A DNA stretch of 64,000 nt from Bacteroides mediterraneensis (GCF_900128455.1 NZ_LT635783.1:2644820-2708819), one strand, 5' to 3'; positions 52,721 through 63,035 are shown, numbered from the stretch's first letter. Notes: a model not told the origin generated them from the letters alone. Numbers and translations are program-made.

Positions 52721-53842
52721 TTATCTGTTTTTCATTCGTCGCACGAAATAGCGGTGAATAGCTACCTGATAGACCAGCAGTCCCACCATGCAGACCAGCA
52801 AGGCCAGCAGGTACTGCCGTTTCATGGAGTCCTCCACGTATTTCCCGAGCACTACGCCCAGCATCACGCCCGACTCCCACAAAAGCTGGTAAGTGTGGTA
52901 ACCCGTCCCCCGCTCACAATGCAACGGAAGATAAATCATCATCCGCAGGAACTGCAACAGAGACAGTCCCATGCCCAGTCCGAGCAGGAATCCGGCCCCC
53001 CACAGGGAATCGCGGCCGTCCGAGAGGTAAAGCATCAGCAAGGCAAGGCCCATCAGCACAAGACCTGCGGCATTCAGGAAGCGTCCGTCGGCCTGGCTGC
53101 GGAACATCCGGTCGAGCAACAGGAAGACCACAAATCCGGCCATTGCACAAATGTAGAAAAAACTATCGAATATCGTGCTGAATACCACCCCCAAAATGAA
53201 GGGAACCACCATCATGTTCAGTCCCGGAAGCAGGGTACGGAACAACAGAAAGCGGTCGAACGACATCAGCGGCAAATCCAGCGGCGCACGGAAACAGACT
53301 TCCACCATCGATACCAGCAGGATAGGTATCACACACAGAATGGCAAACAGGTACAGTTCGTGCTGGAAGGAAAGGAAGTCCCCCAGACTGTATCCACCCC
53401 AGATGCCACACAGCATGCCAAGTACACCCGACCAAGTGAAAGTGAGGTTGGCCCTGTTCCTACAATGGCTGGGCGTCACGTCGATGACCAGCGTACTTCC
53501 CATCGACATCAGCACAACCCCAAACAAGGCTCCCTGCAATACCCGAAGGCAGACGATGGTCCCTATTCCCGGAGAATAAGGATAAATCAGTCCCACCAAC
53601 GCCAGCAACAGGATACTGCGTGTGCATACAGCTTTACGCTTGAACGTATCGACCAGATAATTGTTGAAAACGCCGAAGATGTACAAGGAAATTCCGAAAA
53701 TGGCAATGGTACCTCCGGCCTGAAGGTTGGTATAGCCTCCCTCGCCCACCATCCACCGATGCAGCACCGGGAAAAGCATATACACCGCCGTGTACAGGAA
53801 AAAATTCGCTGTAAGTAAAAGATTAAAATTACGATTCCACAT
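52721..53842 (-). CDS. MFS-type transporter
   Basis: A 373-residue integral membrane protein with 11-12 hydrophobic segments (FNLLLTANFFLYTAVYMLFPVL; AVCTRSILLLALVGLIYP; LYLFAILCVIPILLVSMVEV). An Arg/Asp-containing loop (DTFKRKAVCTRS) resembles MFS motif A. The substrate is unknown. It shares its transcript with ettA. Confidence 0.8.
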   Translation of the reverse strand: MWNRNFNLLLTANFFLYTAVYMLFPVLHRWMVGEGGYTNLQAGGTIAIFGISLYIFGVFNNYLVDTFKRKAVCTRSILLLALVGLIYPYSPGIGTIVCLRVLQGALFGVVLMSMGSTLVIDVTPSHCRNRANLTFTWSGVLGMLCGIWGGYSLGDFLSFQHELYLFAILCVIPILLVSMVEVCFRAPLDLPLMSFDRFLLFRTLLPGLNMMVVPFILGVVFSTIFDSFFYICAMAGFVVFLLLDRMFRSQADGRFLNAAGLVLMGLALLMLYLSDGRDSLWGAGFLLGLGMGLSLLQFLRMMIYLPLHCERGTGYHTYQLLWESGVMLGVVLGKYVEDSMKRQYLLALLVCMVGLLVYQVAIHRYFVRRMKNR

Positions 53843-53968
53843 TCTTTTTTTCTTTTCTCGTCTCTATCTTGTCTAAAACACAGATGCACAGACTGTACCA
53901 CCTGCCGGAAACTGACCGCCCGGTCCTACAGTCCATGCACCTTTATGCTTTGTCAAAAAACAACAGGC

Positions 53969-54790
53969 TTAATACTGCTCCGACTCATTGGGGAAGTCGC
54001 TCGACTTCACATCGGCTACGTAATGCCCGATAGCATCCGTCATCACCGTATTCAGGTCGGCGTATCGCCGCAGAAAGCGCGGGCTGAATCCTTTGGTCAT
54101 ACCCAGCATATCGGTCACCACCAGTACCTGTCCGTCAACTCCACCTCCGGCACCGATACCAATCACGGGAATGGTCAGTTCCTTGGACACACGGGCTGCC
54201 AGTTCGGCCGGAATCTTCTCCAGCACCAGTGCGAAGCAGCCGGCTTCTTCCAGCAGACGGGCGTCTTTCATCAGTTTCTCGGCCTCAGCCTCTTCCTTGG
54301 CCCGCACGCCGTAGGTACCATACTTGTTGATGGACTGCGGCATCAGCCCCAGGTGTCCCATCACCGGCATACCGGCTCCGATGATGCGGCGAATCACATC
54401 GATGACTTCTTCTCCGCCTTCCAGCTTCAACGCATCGGCATGCGTCTCTTTCATGATACGGATGGCATTGCGTACCCCGTCGAACGGGTCGGCCTGGTAC
54501 GAGCCAAAAGGCATGTCCACTACCACCAGTGCGCGCTTCACGCCGCGCATCACCGATTTGCCATGATAAATCATCTGGTCCACCGTGATAGGAAGGGTGG
54601 TCACATTCCCGGCCATCACATTCGAAGCCGAATCTCCTACCAGAATCACGTCCACTCCGGCACCGTCTACAATCTGCGCCATGGTATAGTCATAAGAGGT
54701 CAGCATGGAGATTTTTTCACCTCTTTGTTTCATTTCAATCAAACGGTGAGTCGTCACTTTGCGAGTATCACCTGAAAGATATCCTGCCAT
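53969..54790 (-). CDS. panB: 3-methyl-2-oxobutanoate hydroxymethyltransferase
   Basis: A 273-residue enzyme making ketopantoate from 2-oxoisovalerate in pantothenate synthesis. Motifs: [38 protein letters not shown] near residue 25 (Mg-ligand Asp), [13 protein letters not shown] near 88, [19 protein letters not shown] near 140, [36 protein letters not shown] near 180. Length is typical. It has its own promoter; panC and panD are not nearby. Confidence 0.95.
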   Translation of the reverse strand: MAGYLSGDTRKVTTHRLIEMKQRGEKISMLTSYDYTMAQIVDGAGVDVILVGDSASNVMAGNVTTLPITVDQMIYHGKSVMRGVKRALVVVDMPFGSYQADPFDGVRNAIRIMKETHADALKLEGGEEVIDVIRRIIGAGMPVMGHLGLMPQSINKYGTYGVRAKEEAEAEKLMKDARLLEEAGCFALVLEKIPAELAARVSKELTIPVIGIGAGGGVDGQVLVVTDMLGMTKGFSPRFLRRYADLNTVMTDAIGHYVADVKSSDFPNESEQY

Positions 54791-54820
54791 AATTCTTTTT
54801 CCGATTTAGTAAAATTTCCG

Positions 54821-54852
54821 CAAAAATAGCCGATTTTTCTGAATCAGACAAG
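54821..54852 (-). promoter_or_regulatory. panB promoter
   Basis: On the minus strand: CTTG (54852-54849), a 20-nt spacer, TATTTTTG (54828-54821). The leader is about 25 nt. It abuts the stop codon of the HAD gene. Confidence 0.65.
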
Positions 54853-54854
54853 TG

Positions 54855-55502
54855 TTACAGCAAGTTCATCATGGCCTCGTAGGTAAAATGGCGGAAATCC
54901 GGAATCACCAAAGCGCACTGATTCTGAATGGCTTCCGCCGGATTGGTCGTGCTCAGCCCCACGACAGCCATCCCTGCGGCATTTCCGGCCTGAATGCCAT
55001 GGAACGAGTCCTCAAAAACGACACAGTTCTCCGGTACCGTCTCAAATACCTCTGCCCCCAGCAAGAAGCAGTCGGGTTCCGGCTTCGACTTATGGAACAT
55101 TTCGGCCGTCAGAATCCGGTCGACCAATCCCTTCAGTTCGGGATGTGAGGCATAGACGTTAGCCATCTTCTTCTCGTTCGAGCTGGTCACGATGGCAATT
55201 TTCACGCCATGGGCACGCAGGCTGCGCATGAACGCTTCCACTCCCGGCACGTATTCATACTTCATCTCCGTCTCAAAACGGTTCAGACGGTCGGTAATTT
55301 CAGCCTGTTCCTGCTCCATACCCTGAAAATGGCGGTCGTAAATCTGCTTGAGGGTCTGTCCCTTGATAACCCGTCCGAATTCTTCATATTCCGGATGATA
55401 TTGTTTCCCTACCTTGTTCCAAAAAAGACTGTACTGCGATTCGGTATCCATCACCACCCCATCGAAATCAAAAAGGGCGGCTACACATTTCGTTATGTCC
55501 AT
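54855..55502 (-). CDS. HAD-superfamily phosphatase (beta-phosphoglucomutase-like)
   Basis: A 215-residue enzyme with the HAD motifs in order: ALFDFDGVVMDTES (motif I, nucleophile and acid Asp near residues 13-15), VTSSNEKKM (motif II Ser near ~112), KPEPDCFLLGAEVF (Lys), and CVVFEDSFHGIQAGNAAGM (motif IV). The four-helix cap fits the phosphatase/phosphoglucomutase subgroup. The substrate is not predictable. Confidence 0.9.
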   Translation of the reverse strand: MDITKCVAALFDFDGVVMDTESQYSLFWNKVGKQYHPEYEEFGRVIKGQTLKQIYDRHFQGMEQEQAEITDRLNRFETEMKYEYVPGVEAFMRSLRAHGVKIAIVTSSNEKKMANVYASHPELKGLVDRILTAEMFHKSKPEPDCFLLGAEVFETVPENCVVFEDSFHGIQAGNAAGMAVVGLSTTNPAEAIQNQCALVIPDFRHFTYEAMMNLL

Positions 55503-55557
55503 TCGATGTTTAGTTTGATTTAACGGTGCAAAGTTCTGAAATATCGGTTCATATTCC

Positions 55558-55565
55558 TAACTTTG
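55558..55565 (+). promoter_or_regulatory. -7 element of the MATE gene
   Basis: TAACTTTG, ending 24 nt before the start codon; no TTTG at the usual distance. Confidence 0.4.
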
Positions 55566-55589
55566 AGAATTAAAATAAACAAATTTCGC

Positions 55590-56951
55590 ATGAAAGAGAA
55601 CAATCCGCATATCCTGGGAGAGGCTCCCATCGGGAAACTGTTGCTGGAATATTCCATCCCGGCCATCATCGGCATGACGCTGACCTCGCTCTACAACATC
55701 ATCGACAGTATCTTCATCGGACACGGTGTGGGGGCACTGGCCATCTCGGGACTGGCCATCACCTTCCCGCTCATGAACCTGCTGGTGGCGTTCTGTACGC
55801 TGGTGGGTGTGGGAGGTGCCACACTCTCCTCCATCCGTCTGGGACAGAAAGACAAGAAAGGGGCCGAAGACATTCTGGGCAATGTGGCGATTCTCTGTGT
55901 CATCAATGCCGTGTTCTACGGGGGATTGGCGTTCATCTTTCTGGAACCGATTCTGTTTTTCTTCGGGGCCAGCGAAGCGACCATGCCCTATGCCCGCGAC
56001 TTCATGCAGGTCATCTTGCTGGGCAGTCCCATCTCGTATGTCATGATCGGACTCAACAATGTGATGCGGGCCACGGGCTATCCGCGCAAAGCCATGCTCT
56101 CATCCATGCTGACGGTGGGATGCAACATCATCCTGGCCCCCATCTTCATCTTCGTGTTCGACTGGGGAATCCGGGGAGCGGCACTGGCCACAGTCTGCTC
56201 ACAGTTTTTCGGCATGATTTGGGTGCTCTATCACTTCTGCAGCCCGAAAAGCTATATCCGTTTCCACCGGCCCAACCTTCGCCTGCAAAAGAAAATCATA
56301 GGAAATATTTTTGCTATCGGCATGTCGCCTTTTGTCATGAACGTGTGTGCCTGCTGCATCGTCATCTTCATCAACAACCGCCTGCTCAACTACGGGGGTG
56401 ACATGGCCATCGGGGCTTTCGGCATCCTCAACCGCATCCAGATGCTGTTTGTCATGATTGTGATGGGTATCACCATGGGCATGCAACCCATTACGGGCTA
56501 TAACTACGGAGCCCGTCATTTTAGTCGGGTGAAACGTACCTTGAAACTGGGTATTACAGCGGCTTGTATCATCACCACCGTAGGATTCGCCTTGGGAGAA
56601 CTGTTCCCCGGACTCTTCGTGGGAATGTTTACCGACAGCCAGGAATTGATGGACGACGCCATCCTCGCCTTGCGAATCGGTATTCTGGCCTTCCCTGTGG
56701 TCGGGGCACAGATTGTCATCACCCAGTTCTTCCAGTCCATCGGAAAAGCCCGGATTTCCATCTTCCTGTCCCTCTCCCGCCAACTGCTCTTCCTGCTTCC
56801 GGGACTGGCATGGCTGCCGCCTGTCTACGGACTGAAAGGGGTATGGTTCAGTATGCCGCTGTCCGACGGACTGGCCTTTGCGGTAGCCGCCCTCATGCTG
56901 ATGTATCATTTCAAAAAGAAAATGATGGAACTCGCTCCACACGAAGCCTAA
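55590..56951 (+). CDS. MATE-family efflux transporter
   Basis: A 453-residue inner-membrane protein from the start at 55590 (MKENNPHILGEAPIGKLLLEYSIPAIIGMTL), with 12 hydrophobic segments arranged in two repeats. MATE pumps use sodium or proton gradients to export drugs and cationic compounds. Its stop is 7 bp from the 3' end of the convergent Nramp gene, and no terminator separates them. Confidence 0.9.
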   Translation: MKENNPHILGEAPIGKLLLEYSIPAIIGMTLTSLYNIIDSIFIGHGVGALAISGLAITFPLMNLLVAFCTLVGVGGATLSSIRLGQKDKKGAEDILGNVAILCVINAVFYGGLAFIFLEPILFFFGASEATMPYARDFMQVILLGSPISYVMIGLNNVMRATGYPRKAMLSSMLTVGCNIILAPIFIFVFDWGIRGAALATVCSQFFGMIWVLYHFCSPKSYIRFHRPNLRLQKKIIGNIFAIGMSPFVMNVCACCIVIFINNRLLNYGGDMAIGAFGILNRIQMLFVMIVMGITMGMQPITGYNYGARHFSRVKRTLKLGITAACIITTVGFALGELFPGLFVGMFTDSQELMDDAILALRIGILAFPVVGAQIVITQFFQSIGKARISIFLSLSRQLLFLLPGLAWLPPVYGLKGVWFSMPLSDGLAFAVAALMLMYHFKKKMMELAPHEA

Positions 56952-56958
56952 GAAATAT

Positions 56959-58212
56959 TCACGAAAACAACAGTGCAAGGTTCAGCACTGACACCACCAC
57001 CGCCATGGTATAGAGTACCCACGTACTCCAGCGAGAATTGACATACGAACCCATTACACGCCGGGAGGAAGTCAGCCACACTTGCAAAAAAATGGTAAAC
57101 GGCAACTGGATGCTCAACACCATCTGTGAGAGAATCAGTCCCTGAAACGGGTTGTCAATGAACAGAATCACCACCAAGGCTACTCCCAGGGAAAGCAGGA
57201 TACCTACCCGCGAATGGATGTCTTTCACGTGATACGACTCGCCGAACATCCCGGCAAAGATGGAACCTGCTGCCATACCACTCGTCACCGTCGACGAGAT
57301 ACCGGCCATCAGCAGGGCCAAGGCAAACACCAGGGCCGCCTGACTGCCCAGCAAGGGTTCCAACAGACTTTTGGCCTGCTGCAGTTCTTCCACTTCCACC
57401 CCATGAGCAAAGAACGTAGCCGCCGCCAGCAGAATCATCGCACTGTTGATGGCCCAGCCCACTCCCATGGAGAACAGAGTATCATAAAATTCATATTTCA
57501 GCAGCTTGCGGATGGAAGCATCGTCCTGCTTGTTGTACTCGCGGCTCTGCACCACCTCCGAATGTAAGAACAGGTTGTGGGGCATGACCACTGCTCCCAA
57601 TACGCTCATAATGACCAGCAGACTCCCTTGGGGAATGGAGGGAACTACCCACGAACGGGCCGCCAGCGGCCAGTCAATCTCCACCAGCAACAGTTCATAG
57701 AGAAAAGACAATCCGATGACGGAAACAAAGGCTATGATGGATCTCTCAATCCGTTTATAAGAATTGGTGAAAAGCATGATGACGACAAACACCGTTGTCA
57801 GCAAGGCTCCCCAGATGATGGGGATATGAAACAGCATTTCCAAGGCGATGGCCCCTCCCAGAATTTCAGCAAGGGAAGTGGATATGGAAGCCAGCACCGC
57901 CGTGCCCAGCACGGGGCGCGACACCCATTTGGGCGTGTATTTCGTGGCTGCCTCGCTCAGGCAAAGCCCAGTAACGATACCCAAATGTGCCACATTGTGC
58001 TGAAGCACAATCAACATAATAGTAGATAGGGTAATGACCCACAGGAGCGAATAACCAAAATCGGCCCCTGCCGCAAAATTGGAGGCCCAGTTGCCCGGGT
58101 CGATGAAACCGACGGTCACGAGCAAGCCCGGACCGATGTATTTAAAGAAATCTAGTCCACCCAAGTAACGCGGGTGGTCTTTCCGACGTAACTCTTTGAT
58201 AAAATTCCACAT
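56959..58212 (-). CDS. mntH: Nramp-family divalent metal transporter
   Basis: A 417-residue inner-membrane transporter with about 11 helices. Helix 1 carries GFIDPGNWASN (family DPGN motif that coordinates the metal) and helix 6 carries VVMPHNLFLHSEVVQSR (family MPHN motif). These residues are the signature of proton-coupled manganese/iron transporters. Confidence 0.92.
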   Translation of the reverse strand: MWNFIKELRRKDHPRYLGGLDFFKYIGPGLLVTVGFIDPGNWASNFAAGADFGYSLLWVITLSTIMLIVLQHNVAHLGIVTGLCLSEAATKYTPKWVSRPVLGTAVLASISTSLAEILGGAIALEMLFHIPIIWGALLTTVFVVIMLFTNSYKRIERSIIAFVSVIGLSFLYELLLVEIDWPLAARSWVVPSIPQGSLLVIMSVLGAVVMPHNLFLHSEVVQSREYNKQDDASIRKLLKYEFYDTLFSMGVGWAINSAMILLAAATFFAHGVEVEELQQAKSLLEPLLGSQAALVFALALLMAGISSTVTSGMAAGSIFAGMFGESYHVKDIHSRVGILLSLGVALVVILFIDNPFQGLILSQMVLSIQLPFTIFLQVWLTSSRRVMGSYVNSRWSTWVLYTMAVVVSVLNLALLFS

Positions 58213-58240
58213 AACGATAAATCTGCTTAAACTATAAAAA

Positions 58241-58270
58241 CAAATTTAGCACACAGAAAGTTTACACAAA
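58241..58270 (-). promoter_or_regulatory. Candidate promoter of the Nramp gene
   Basis: On the minus strand: TTTG (58270-58267), an 18-nt spacer, TAAATTTG (58248-58241). The spacing is one or two bases short of usual. Confidence 0.4.
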
Positions 58271-58296
58271 GCGTCAAGAAGTCAGCAATTATCAGG

Positions 58297-59568
58297 TTAG
58301 TTCAAGGCATCCCAGCCTGCCGCACGATACCAAGCGATAGATTGTGTATAGTAACTGTTCCAAGAAGTTTTATTCGTCACATATCGATTATACTCTCCCG
58401 GAATGTACATGCCGATTCCACAGAAACGAGTATCGTCTATCACCACCCCATCAAACTCATACTCAGGCCCTGCCAGACATTCCTTAGCAATCACCGCCTG
58501 ATTCAAAGCGGTCTGTACAGAAGCAATTTCCGTATTCAAATCCATTTCAGCCACTCCATGTTTCCGGCCCAATTCCCGAAAGAAATCAAGCACATCGTAT
58601 GAGAAATACCGATAACTGTTCACCCCATACTGCTGCACATTTTCCAGACCGACAGAAGGTAAGGCATCCTGCCATTCTACCAATTTATTCTTTACCGCCT
58701 CGGCCAAGTTTTCCATCTGGCTGCAATCGACTGCCGCACAGGTTCCCCACAGGTTATTAATCTTATTAAAGGAAATAAACTCATGACATACAGCCGAATA
58801 ATCCACGTCGTCTGTATATAAATAAGAAAGCAGCTGGTCGTAAGGGAATCCATAGACAGGAGTCTCCAAAACAGAAGCCACACAATGTGAAGTCACGTCT
58901 TTTAATTCGTAACACACTTCTGCAGTACCCATCATGCAGGCATCAAACAGTACAAAATCAAGTTTCTTCGCAAAACTATTTTTCAGAACATCTGCCAACT
59001 CCGGTATATTAATATGATAGCCACTATCGTCGCCAAAAGCTTTGGTCGGCACCGAATTTCCCTTCATCCAGCCGGTACCATGTGAACCGAAAATCACCCC
59101 GTAACTGTCGGAAGGAGCTACTGCCTGCATATCCTTAAATACTTCTTCCATCATTACAGGATCAGTAGCTATCTGACTGTTCATCGTATATTCCTTTTTC
59201 TCTGCTACCTGACAGATACCAAAAAAGGTCAGACTCTCCCCTGTCAATGCCGGCACATTATTGATATTTCCACGCCCGTCAGTATAAAAACTCATTAAAG
59301 TAGGATTGCCCAAGGGAGTATCATTCGAATTAGGGCGATAAAACACCAACAGCGTACACGATTCATTCATATTTCCTAACGCCGTGTACATATCTATCAC
59401 ATTATTGCGCAGGTAAGTATCCAAGGAACCTGACTGATTGTTCGATATCAGATAAGCCAGCACAGTACGTCCAGAATGCTTGGCCGGCTGTTGTTCCGGT
59501 ATCTCATTGGAACATGCTACCAGAAAGACTACCAACAGGCCATACAGCCATTTCTTCATCTGCCTCAT
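58297..59568 (-). CDS. Clostripain-family (C11) cysteine protease, lipoprotein
   Basis: A 423-residue lipoprotein (lipobox LVAC, Cys19). The peptidase C11 domain begins RTVLAYLISNNQSGSLDTYLRNNVIDM, with the catalytic His163 in VIFGSHGTGW and Cys211 in FVLFDACMMGTAEVCYELKD. C11 enzymes usually cut after Arg or Lys and several are self-activated. The lipid anchor suggests a surface or periplasmic role. It overlaps the upstream small gene by 4 bp, so they are translationally coupled. Confidence 0.9.
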   Translation of the reverse strand: MRQMKKWLYGLLVVFLVACSNEIPEQQPAKHSGRTVLAYLISNNQSGSLDTYLRNNVIDMYTALGNMNESCTLLVFYRPNSNDTPLGNPTLMSFYTDGRGNINNVPALTGESLTFFGICQVAEKKEYTMNSQIATDPVMMEEVFKDMQAVAPSDSYGVIFGSHGTGWMKGNSVPTKAFGDDSGYHINIPELADVLKNSFAKKLDFVLFDACMMGTAEVCYELKDVTSHCVASVLETPVYGFPYDQLLSYLYTDDVDYSAVCHEFISFNKINNLWGTCAAVDCSQMENLAEAVKNKLVEWQDALPSVGLENVQQYGVNSYRYFSYDVLDFFRELGRKHGVAEMDLNTEIASVQTALNQAVIAKECLAGPEYEFDGVVIDDTRFCGIGMYIPGEYNRYVTNKTSWNSYYTQSIAWYRAAGWDALN

Positions 59569-59972
59569 TCCACGTCGGGTTTTTCAAACTTAAACTCCGG
59601 ATTTACCTCCTGAAGGAACAGCGAACCTCCCTTGGTATATTTTTCCTTCAGTTTTTTCAGTTCTTTCTGCACGTTTTTCTTCTTCCGGCTAAAGAACATA
59701 AAGCAAGTACGATTCTTCCCGTTCTGTTTCTGCTCCAGATAATCTTTCAACTGGATGCTGTATAAAGCACGCCCCACCAGCATGTCCTTGTCATCCACAG
59801 CTGCGCTGTCCAAAAACTGCACATCAGTGAAATACACCAGCGAGTCCGTAAACGAAGCAGAAACACCGGCCAGATATACCCCATACTTTTTTTTATCTTT
59901 CGGCTGCTTGCTGAATGCCGAAGCAGCAAATACCATCATAAACAGGAAACAGAAAAATTTTGTGTAACGCAT
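59565..59972 (-). CDS. Small secreted protein paired with the C11 protease, unknown function
   Basis: A 135-residue protein with a signal peptide (RYTKFFCFLFMMVFAASAFS). The mature part is Lys-rich with a short hydrophobic beta-rich core (GVYLAGVSASFTDSLVYFTDVQFLD) and a basic C-terminal helix (FFSRKKKNVQKELKKLKEKY). I do not recognise a named family. Coupling (TGA/ATG overlap) to the C11 protease suggests a partner such as an inhibitor, substrate or chaperone. Confidence 0.65.
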   Translation of the reverse strand: MRYTKFFCFLFMMVFAASAFSKQPKDKKKYGVYLAGVSASFTDSLVYFTDVQFLDSAAVDDKDMLVGRALYSIQLKDYLEQKQNGKNRTCFMFFSRKKKNVQKELKKLKEKYTKGGSLFLQEVNPEFKFEKPDVE

Positions 59973-60070
59973 AATTCATCAATTTATGTGGGCAAAAGTA
60001 CACAATTATGCGTAAAAACAGAAAGAAGACATATAAATTAACAAAGAAAAAGCCTTTATACATACAAAAA

Positions 60071-60107
60071 GAGATGTATCAAGACTGAGCCTATCTTCAT
60101 ACATCCC
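60071..60107 (-). terminator. rpoD terminator
   Basis: On the minus strand GATGTAT...AAGA pair with TCTT...ATACATC, with one internal mismatch, followed by CTCTTTTTG. Confidence 0.65.
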
Positions 60108-60136
60108 TTCTGTTTTTTCGGAAATCAATCTCTACC

Positions 60137-60997
60137 TTATCCCAAATAAGATTTGAGCAGCTTACTACGAGAATTTTGTCTTAATCGTCTAATTGCCTTT
60201 TCCTTAATCTGGCGAACACGCTCACGGGTGAGCCCAAACTTGTCGCCGATTTCTTCCAACGTCATTTCCTGCGTGTTAATACCGAAAAACATCTGGATGA
60301 TATCCTTCTCCCTTTCGGTCAACGTAGAAAGTGCCCTGTCAATTTCCCTCGAAAGTGATTCATTCACCAAAGAGCGGTCGGCCATCGGAGAATCATCGTT
60401 CACCAGCACATCCAGCAGACTGTTGTCCTCTCCTTCCACAAAAGGAGCATCCACGGAAATGTGGCGACCGGAAACCTTCAGCGTATCCGAAATCTTGTCT
60501 ACCGGAATTTCCAGTTCATCGGCCAGTTCCTCCGGCGACGGACGACGTTCGTTTTCCTGTTCGAACTTAGAGAATGCCTTACTGATTTTATTCAATGAAC
60601 CAACCTGGTTCAACGGCAGACGCACGATACGTGACTGTTCTGCCAATGCCTGCAAAATGGACTGACGAATCCACCAAACGGCGTAACTGATGAATTTAAA
60701 ACCACGGGTTTCATCAAACTTTTCAGCGGCCTTAATCAAGCCCAGGTTACCTTCATTAATCAAATCCGGTAAGCTCAAGCCCTGGTTCTGATACTGTTTG
60801 GCTACAGACACCACAAATCGTAGGTTGGCACGTGTAAGTTTCTCTAATGCCGCACGGTCACCTTTACGGATACGTTGAGCGAGTTCTACCTCCTCTTCTA
60901 CAGTAATCAAATCTTCACGACCGATTTCCTGCAAATACTTATCCAAAGAAGCGCCCTCTCGGTTAGTGATACTTTTAGTAATCTTTAACTGTCTCAT
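60137..60997 (-). CDS. rpoD: Primary RNA polymerase sigma factor (RpoD/SigA, short Bacteroidetes form)
   Basis: A 286-residue sigma-70 that lacks region 1.1 but has all others: region 1.2 ([30 protein letters not shown]), region 2 ([61 protein letters not shown]), region 3, and region 4 ([29 protein letters not shown]). This is the housekeeping sigma of Bacteroidetes, which reads TTTG/TAnnTTTG promoters like those across this window. Start at 60997; upstream ATG gives an unlikely extension. Confidence 0.95.
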   Translation of the reverse strand: MRQLKITKSITNREGASLDKYLQEIGREDLITVEEEVELAQRIRKGDRAALEKLTRANLRFVVSVAKQYQNQGLSLPDLINEGNLGLIKAAEKFDETRGFKFISYAVWWIRQSILQALAEQSRIVRLPLNQVGSLNKISKAFSKFEQENERRPSPEELADELEIPVDKISDTLKVSGRHISVDAPFVEGEDNSLLDVLVNDDSPMADRSLVNESLSREIDRALSTLTEREKDIIQMFFGINTQEMTLEEIGDKFGLTRERVRQIKEKAIRRLRQNSRSKLLKSYLG

Positions 60998-61019
60998 TCT
61001 ATATAAAATGATTTGGGTA

Positions 61020-61027
61020 CAAAAGTA
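61020..61027 (-). promoter_or_regulatory. -7 element of rpoD
   Basis: Minus-strand TACTTTTG fits TAnnTTTG, 23 nt before the start codon; no good upstream box. Confidence 0.4.
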
Positions 61028-61197
61028 CATAAAATTTTTTATTCTGACAGCGATTTTCCGAAGAAAGAATCTATAAATTTCTTAAACCTGCCTTCATTCT
61101 CTCTTTTTGTCAACCGCGCGTCAAAAAGGAAACAGAGCAGACGGTCCGATTGTTCATTCCACGTACGGATTGTCCGCTCCTATAGCCAGAAGCCAAA

Positions 61198-61227
61198 GAA
61201 GGCGCTTCGGAGGTTCGAAGCGCCTTC
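61198..61227 (-). terminator. Terminator of the degP/htrA gene
   Basis: GAAGGCGCTTCG and CGAAGCGCCTTC form a perfect 12-bp stem with a 6-nt loop, 31 bp after the gene end. Confidence 0.7.
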
Positions 61228-61257
61228 ATGTGGAAAAATCTTTCTACCTTAATTATG

Positions 61258-62751
61258 TTATTCTGCCTGTGACAAATCTACAGCATAGTTGGCACGTTTG
61301 CCTGACGGATATACACCTGTCATGAACAGTACCTGATCGGCTGACTGGGAAGCGGCTTTCATCACGTTTTCCAAATCCTGTACGCTACGCAACTGCTTGC
61401 CATTGGCTTTCAGGATAATAAATCCTTTGCGGATACCGCTGTCTTTCATTCTTCCGTCACTGACACCGGTTACTTCCACCCCATAGCCCAGGTTCAACTG
61501 TTCCTTCAGTTCTTTCGGCACAGCACGGAAGGCAGCACCCAGGATTTCCATATCTGCCTGTTTTACTACTTTAGTCGTTCCCTGAGAATTCTTCAAGGTA
61601 ATGGTAAAGGTCTTTTCTTTCTTGTCACGCAAAACAGTCACCTTCACTTTGTCACCCGGACGATACTTAGCCAGCATACCTTGCAGGTCGGCCATGGTCT
61701 TCACCTTGCTGTCATTCAGCTTCAGGATAACATCGTTCTTCTGCAAGATTCCGTCGGCTGAACCGCCTTCGGTTACTTCTACCACCTGTACACCTTCGGT
61801 AGCACCCAGCTCCTTCTGTTCCTTACGGATTTCATCCGGATAAACCTCGTTACCCATGTCACGACCGCCGATACCCAGCAATGCACGCTGTACGGTACCA
61901 TATTGCTTCAAGTCGGTTACCACCTTGGTCATGATGCTTACCGGAATGGCGAAACCATAACCGGAATACGCTCCTGTCGGAGAATACAGCATGGCGTTGA
62001 TACCTACCAATTCACCCTTGGCATTGACCAGCGCACCTCCACTGTTACCTTGGTTGATGGCGGCATCTGTCTGGATGAAGGATTCCACCTGATTGGCACC
62101 CAAACCACGGGATTTCGCACTGACCACACCGGCGGTCACTGTAGACCCCAGATTGAACGGGTTACCGACTGCCAGTACCCACTCACCTACTTTCAGGTTG
62201 TCGGAGTTACCGACCACGATAGCCGGGAAATCATCTCCTTCAATCTTGACCAATGCCAAGTCGGAAGTCGGGTCCGTACCGATGACACGACCTTTCATCT
62301 CGCGTCCGTCGTGCAGCTTCACGTTGATTTCATCCGCTCCGTCAATCACATGGTTGTTGGTCACGATGTAACCATCCTTGGAGATGATGACGCCTGAACC
62401 GAAACCTCTCTGTTCCGGAGTCTGAACTTGTTGCTGGCGGCCTCGTCCGTCACCAAAGAAGAAATCGAATATATCGGGCTGTTGAATTGTCTGAATCTTG
62501 CTACGCTGAATAGACATGATATGTACCACGGAGTTCAACGTGCTTTCCGCCGCTTTTGTCAAATCGACCGGCTGCATGCTGGATGCGTCGAACGCTGCCG
62601 TACGCAAAGGAGATGCAGTGTCAAAAGCTTCATAAAAAGACGCGTTTGCCTGATTTTTCTCCATCATGGCATACGCCGTAACGCCGGCCACTCCGGCACT
62701 CAGTGCAATGACTGCTACTGAACCTATCGCAAACTTAGTTGTTGTTTTCAT
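61258..62751 (-). CDS. degP: Do-family (DegP/HtrA) periplasmic serine protease
   Basis: A 497-residue protease-chaperone with an N-terminal signal or anchor (TKFAIGSVAVIALSAGVAGVTAYAMM). The trypsin-like domain has the triad His134 (TNNHVIDGADE), Asp164 (SDLALVKI) and Ser237 (GNSGGALVN). Two PDZ domains follow (~290-385 and ~405-497; GVQVVEVTEGGSADGILQKNDVILKLNDSKV; GVEVTGVSDGRMKDSGIRKGFIIL). It degrades misfolded envelope proteins under heat or redox stress. Normal length. Confidence 0.95.
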   Translation of the reverse strand: MKTTTKFAIGSVAVIALSAGVAGVTAYAMMEKNQANASFYEAFDTASPLRTAAFDASSMQPVDLTKAAESTLNSVVHIMSIQRSKIQTIQQPDIFDFFFGDGRGRQQQVQTPEQRGFGSGVIISKDGYIVTNNHVIDGADEINVKLHDGREMKGRVIGTDPTSDLALVKIEGDDFPAIVVGNSDNLKVGEWVLAVGNPFNLGSTVTAGVVSAKSRGLGANQVESFIQTDAAINQGNSGGALVNAKGELVGINAMLYSPTGAYSGYGFAIPVSIMTKVVTDLKQYGTVQRALLGIGGRDMGNEVYPDEIRKEQKELGATEGVQVVEVTEGGSADGILQKNDVILKLNDSKVKTMADLQGMLAKYRPGDKVKVTVLRDKKEKTFTITLKNSQGTTKVVKQADMEILGAAFRAVPKELKEQLNLGYGVEVTGVSDGRMKDSGIRKGFIILKANGKQLRSVQDLENVMKAASQSADQVLFMTGVYPSGKRANYAVDLSQAE

Positions 62752-63035
62752 ATCTTCTATTGTTTAAAATGTTAATTTCGATATTGTTTTAACTTTTCAT
62801 TTGCTAAAGTAGAACAAATTCCATACGAGTGTACTCTTCCCCGGTTCTTTTTTCCGTCTTTTAACAATGCCTAGAAAAGCATTAACCGCAGTTAACTGCC
62901 AAATCTGCCAAATTTACATTCATTACCAGTGGAATAGTGACACCGCTGACAAATCGTCCTGCCCGCCAGATTCCATTCAGAAGGGTCCAAATGAAAGAAT
63001 CCCGCCAATTATAGCACAAATTCCGTTTATTTGCG

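Noticed and set aside
51148..53818. 488- and 399-residue plus-strand ORFs opposite ettA and the MFS gene
   Set aside because: They are antisense shadows produced by high-GC codon bias; ettA motifs are complete on the other strand.
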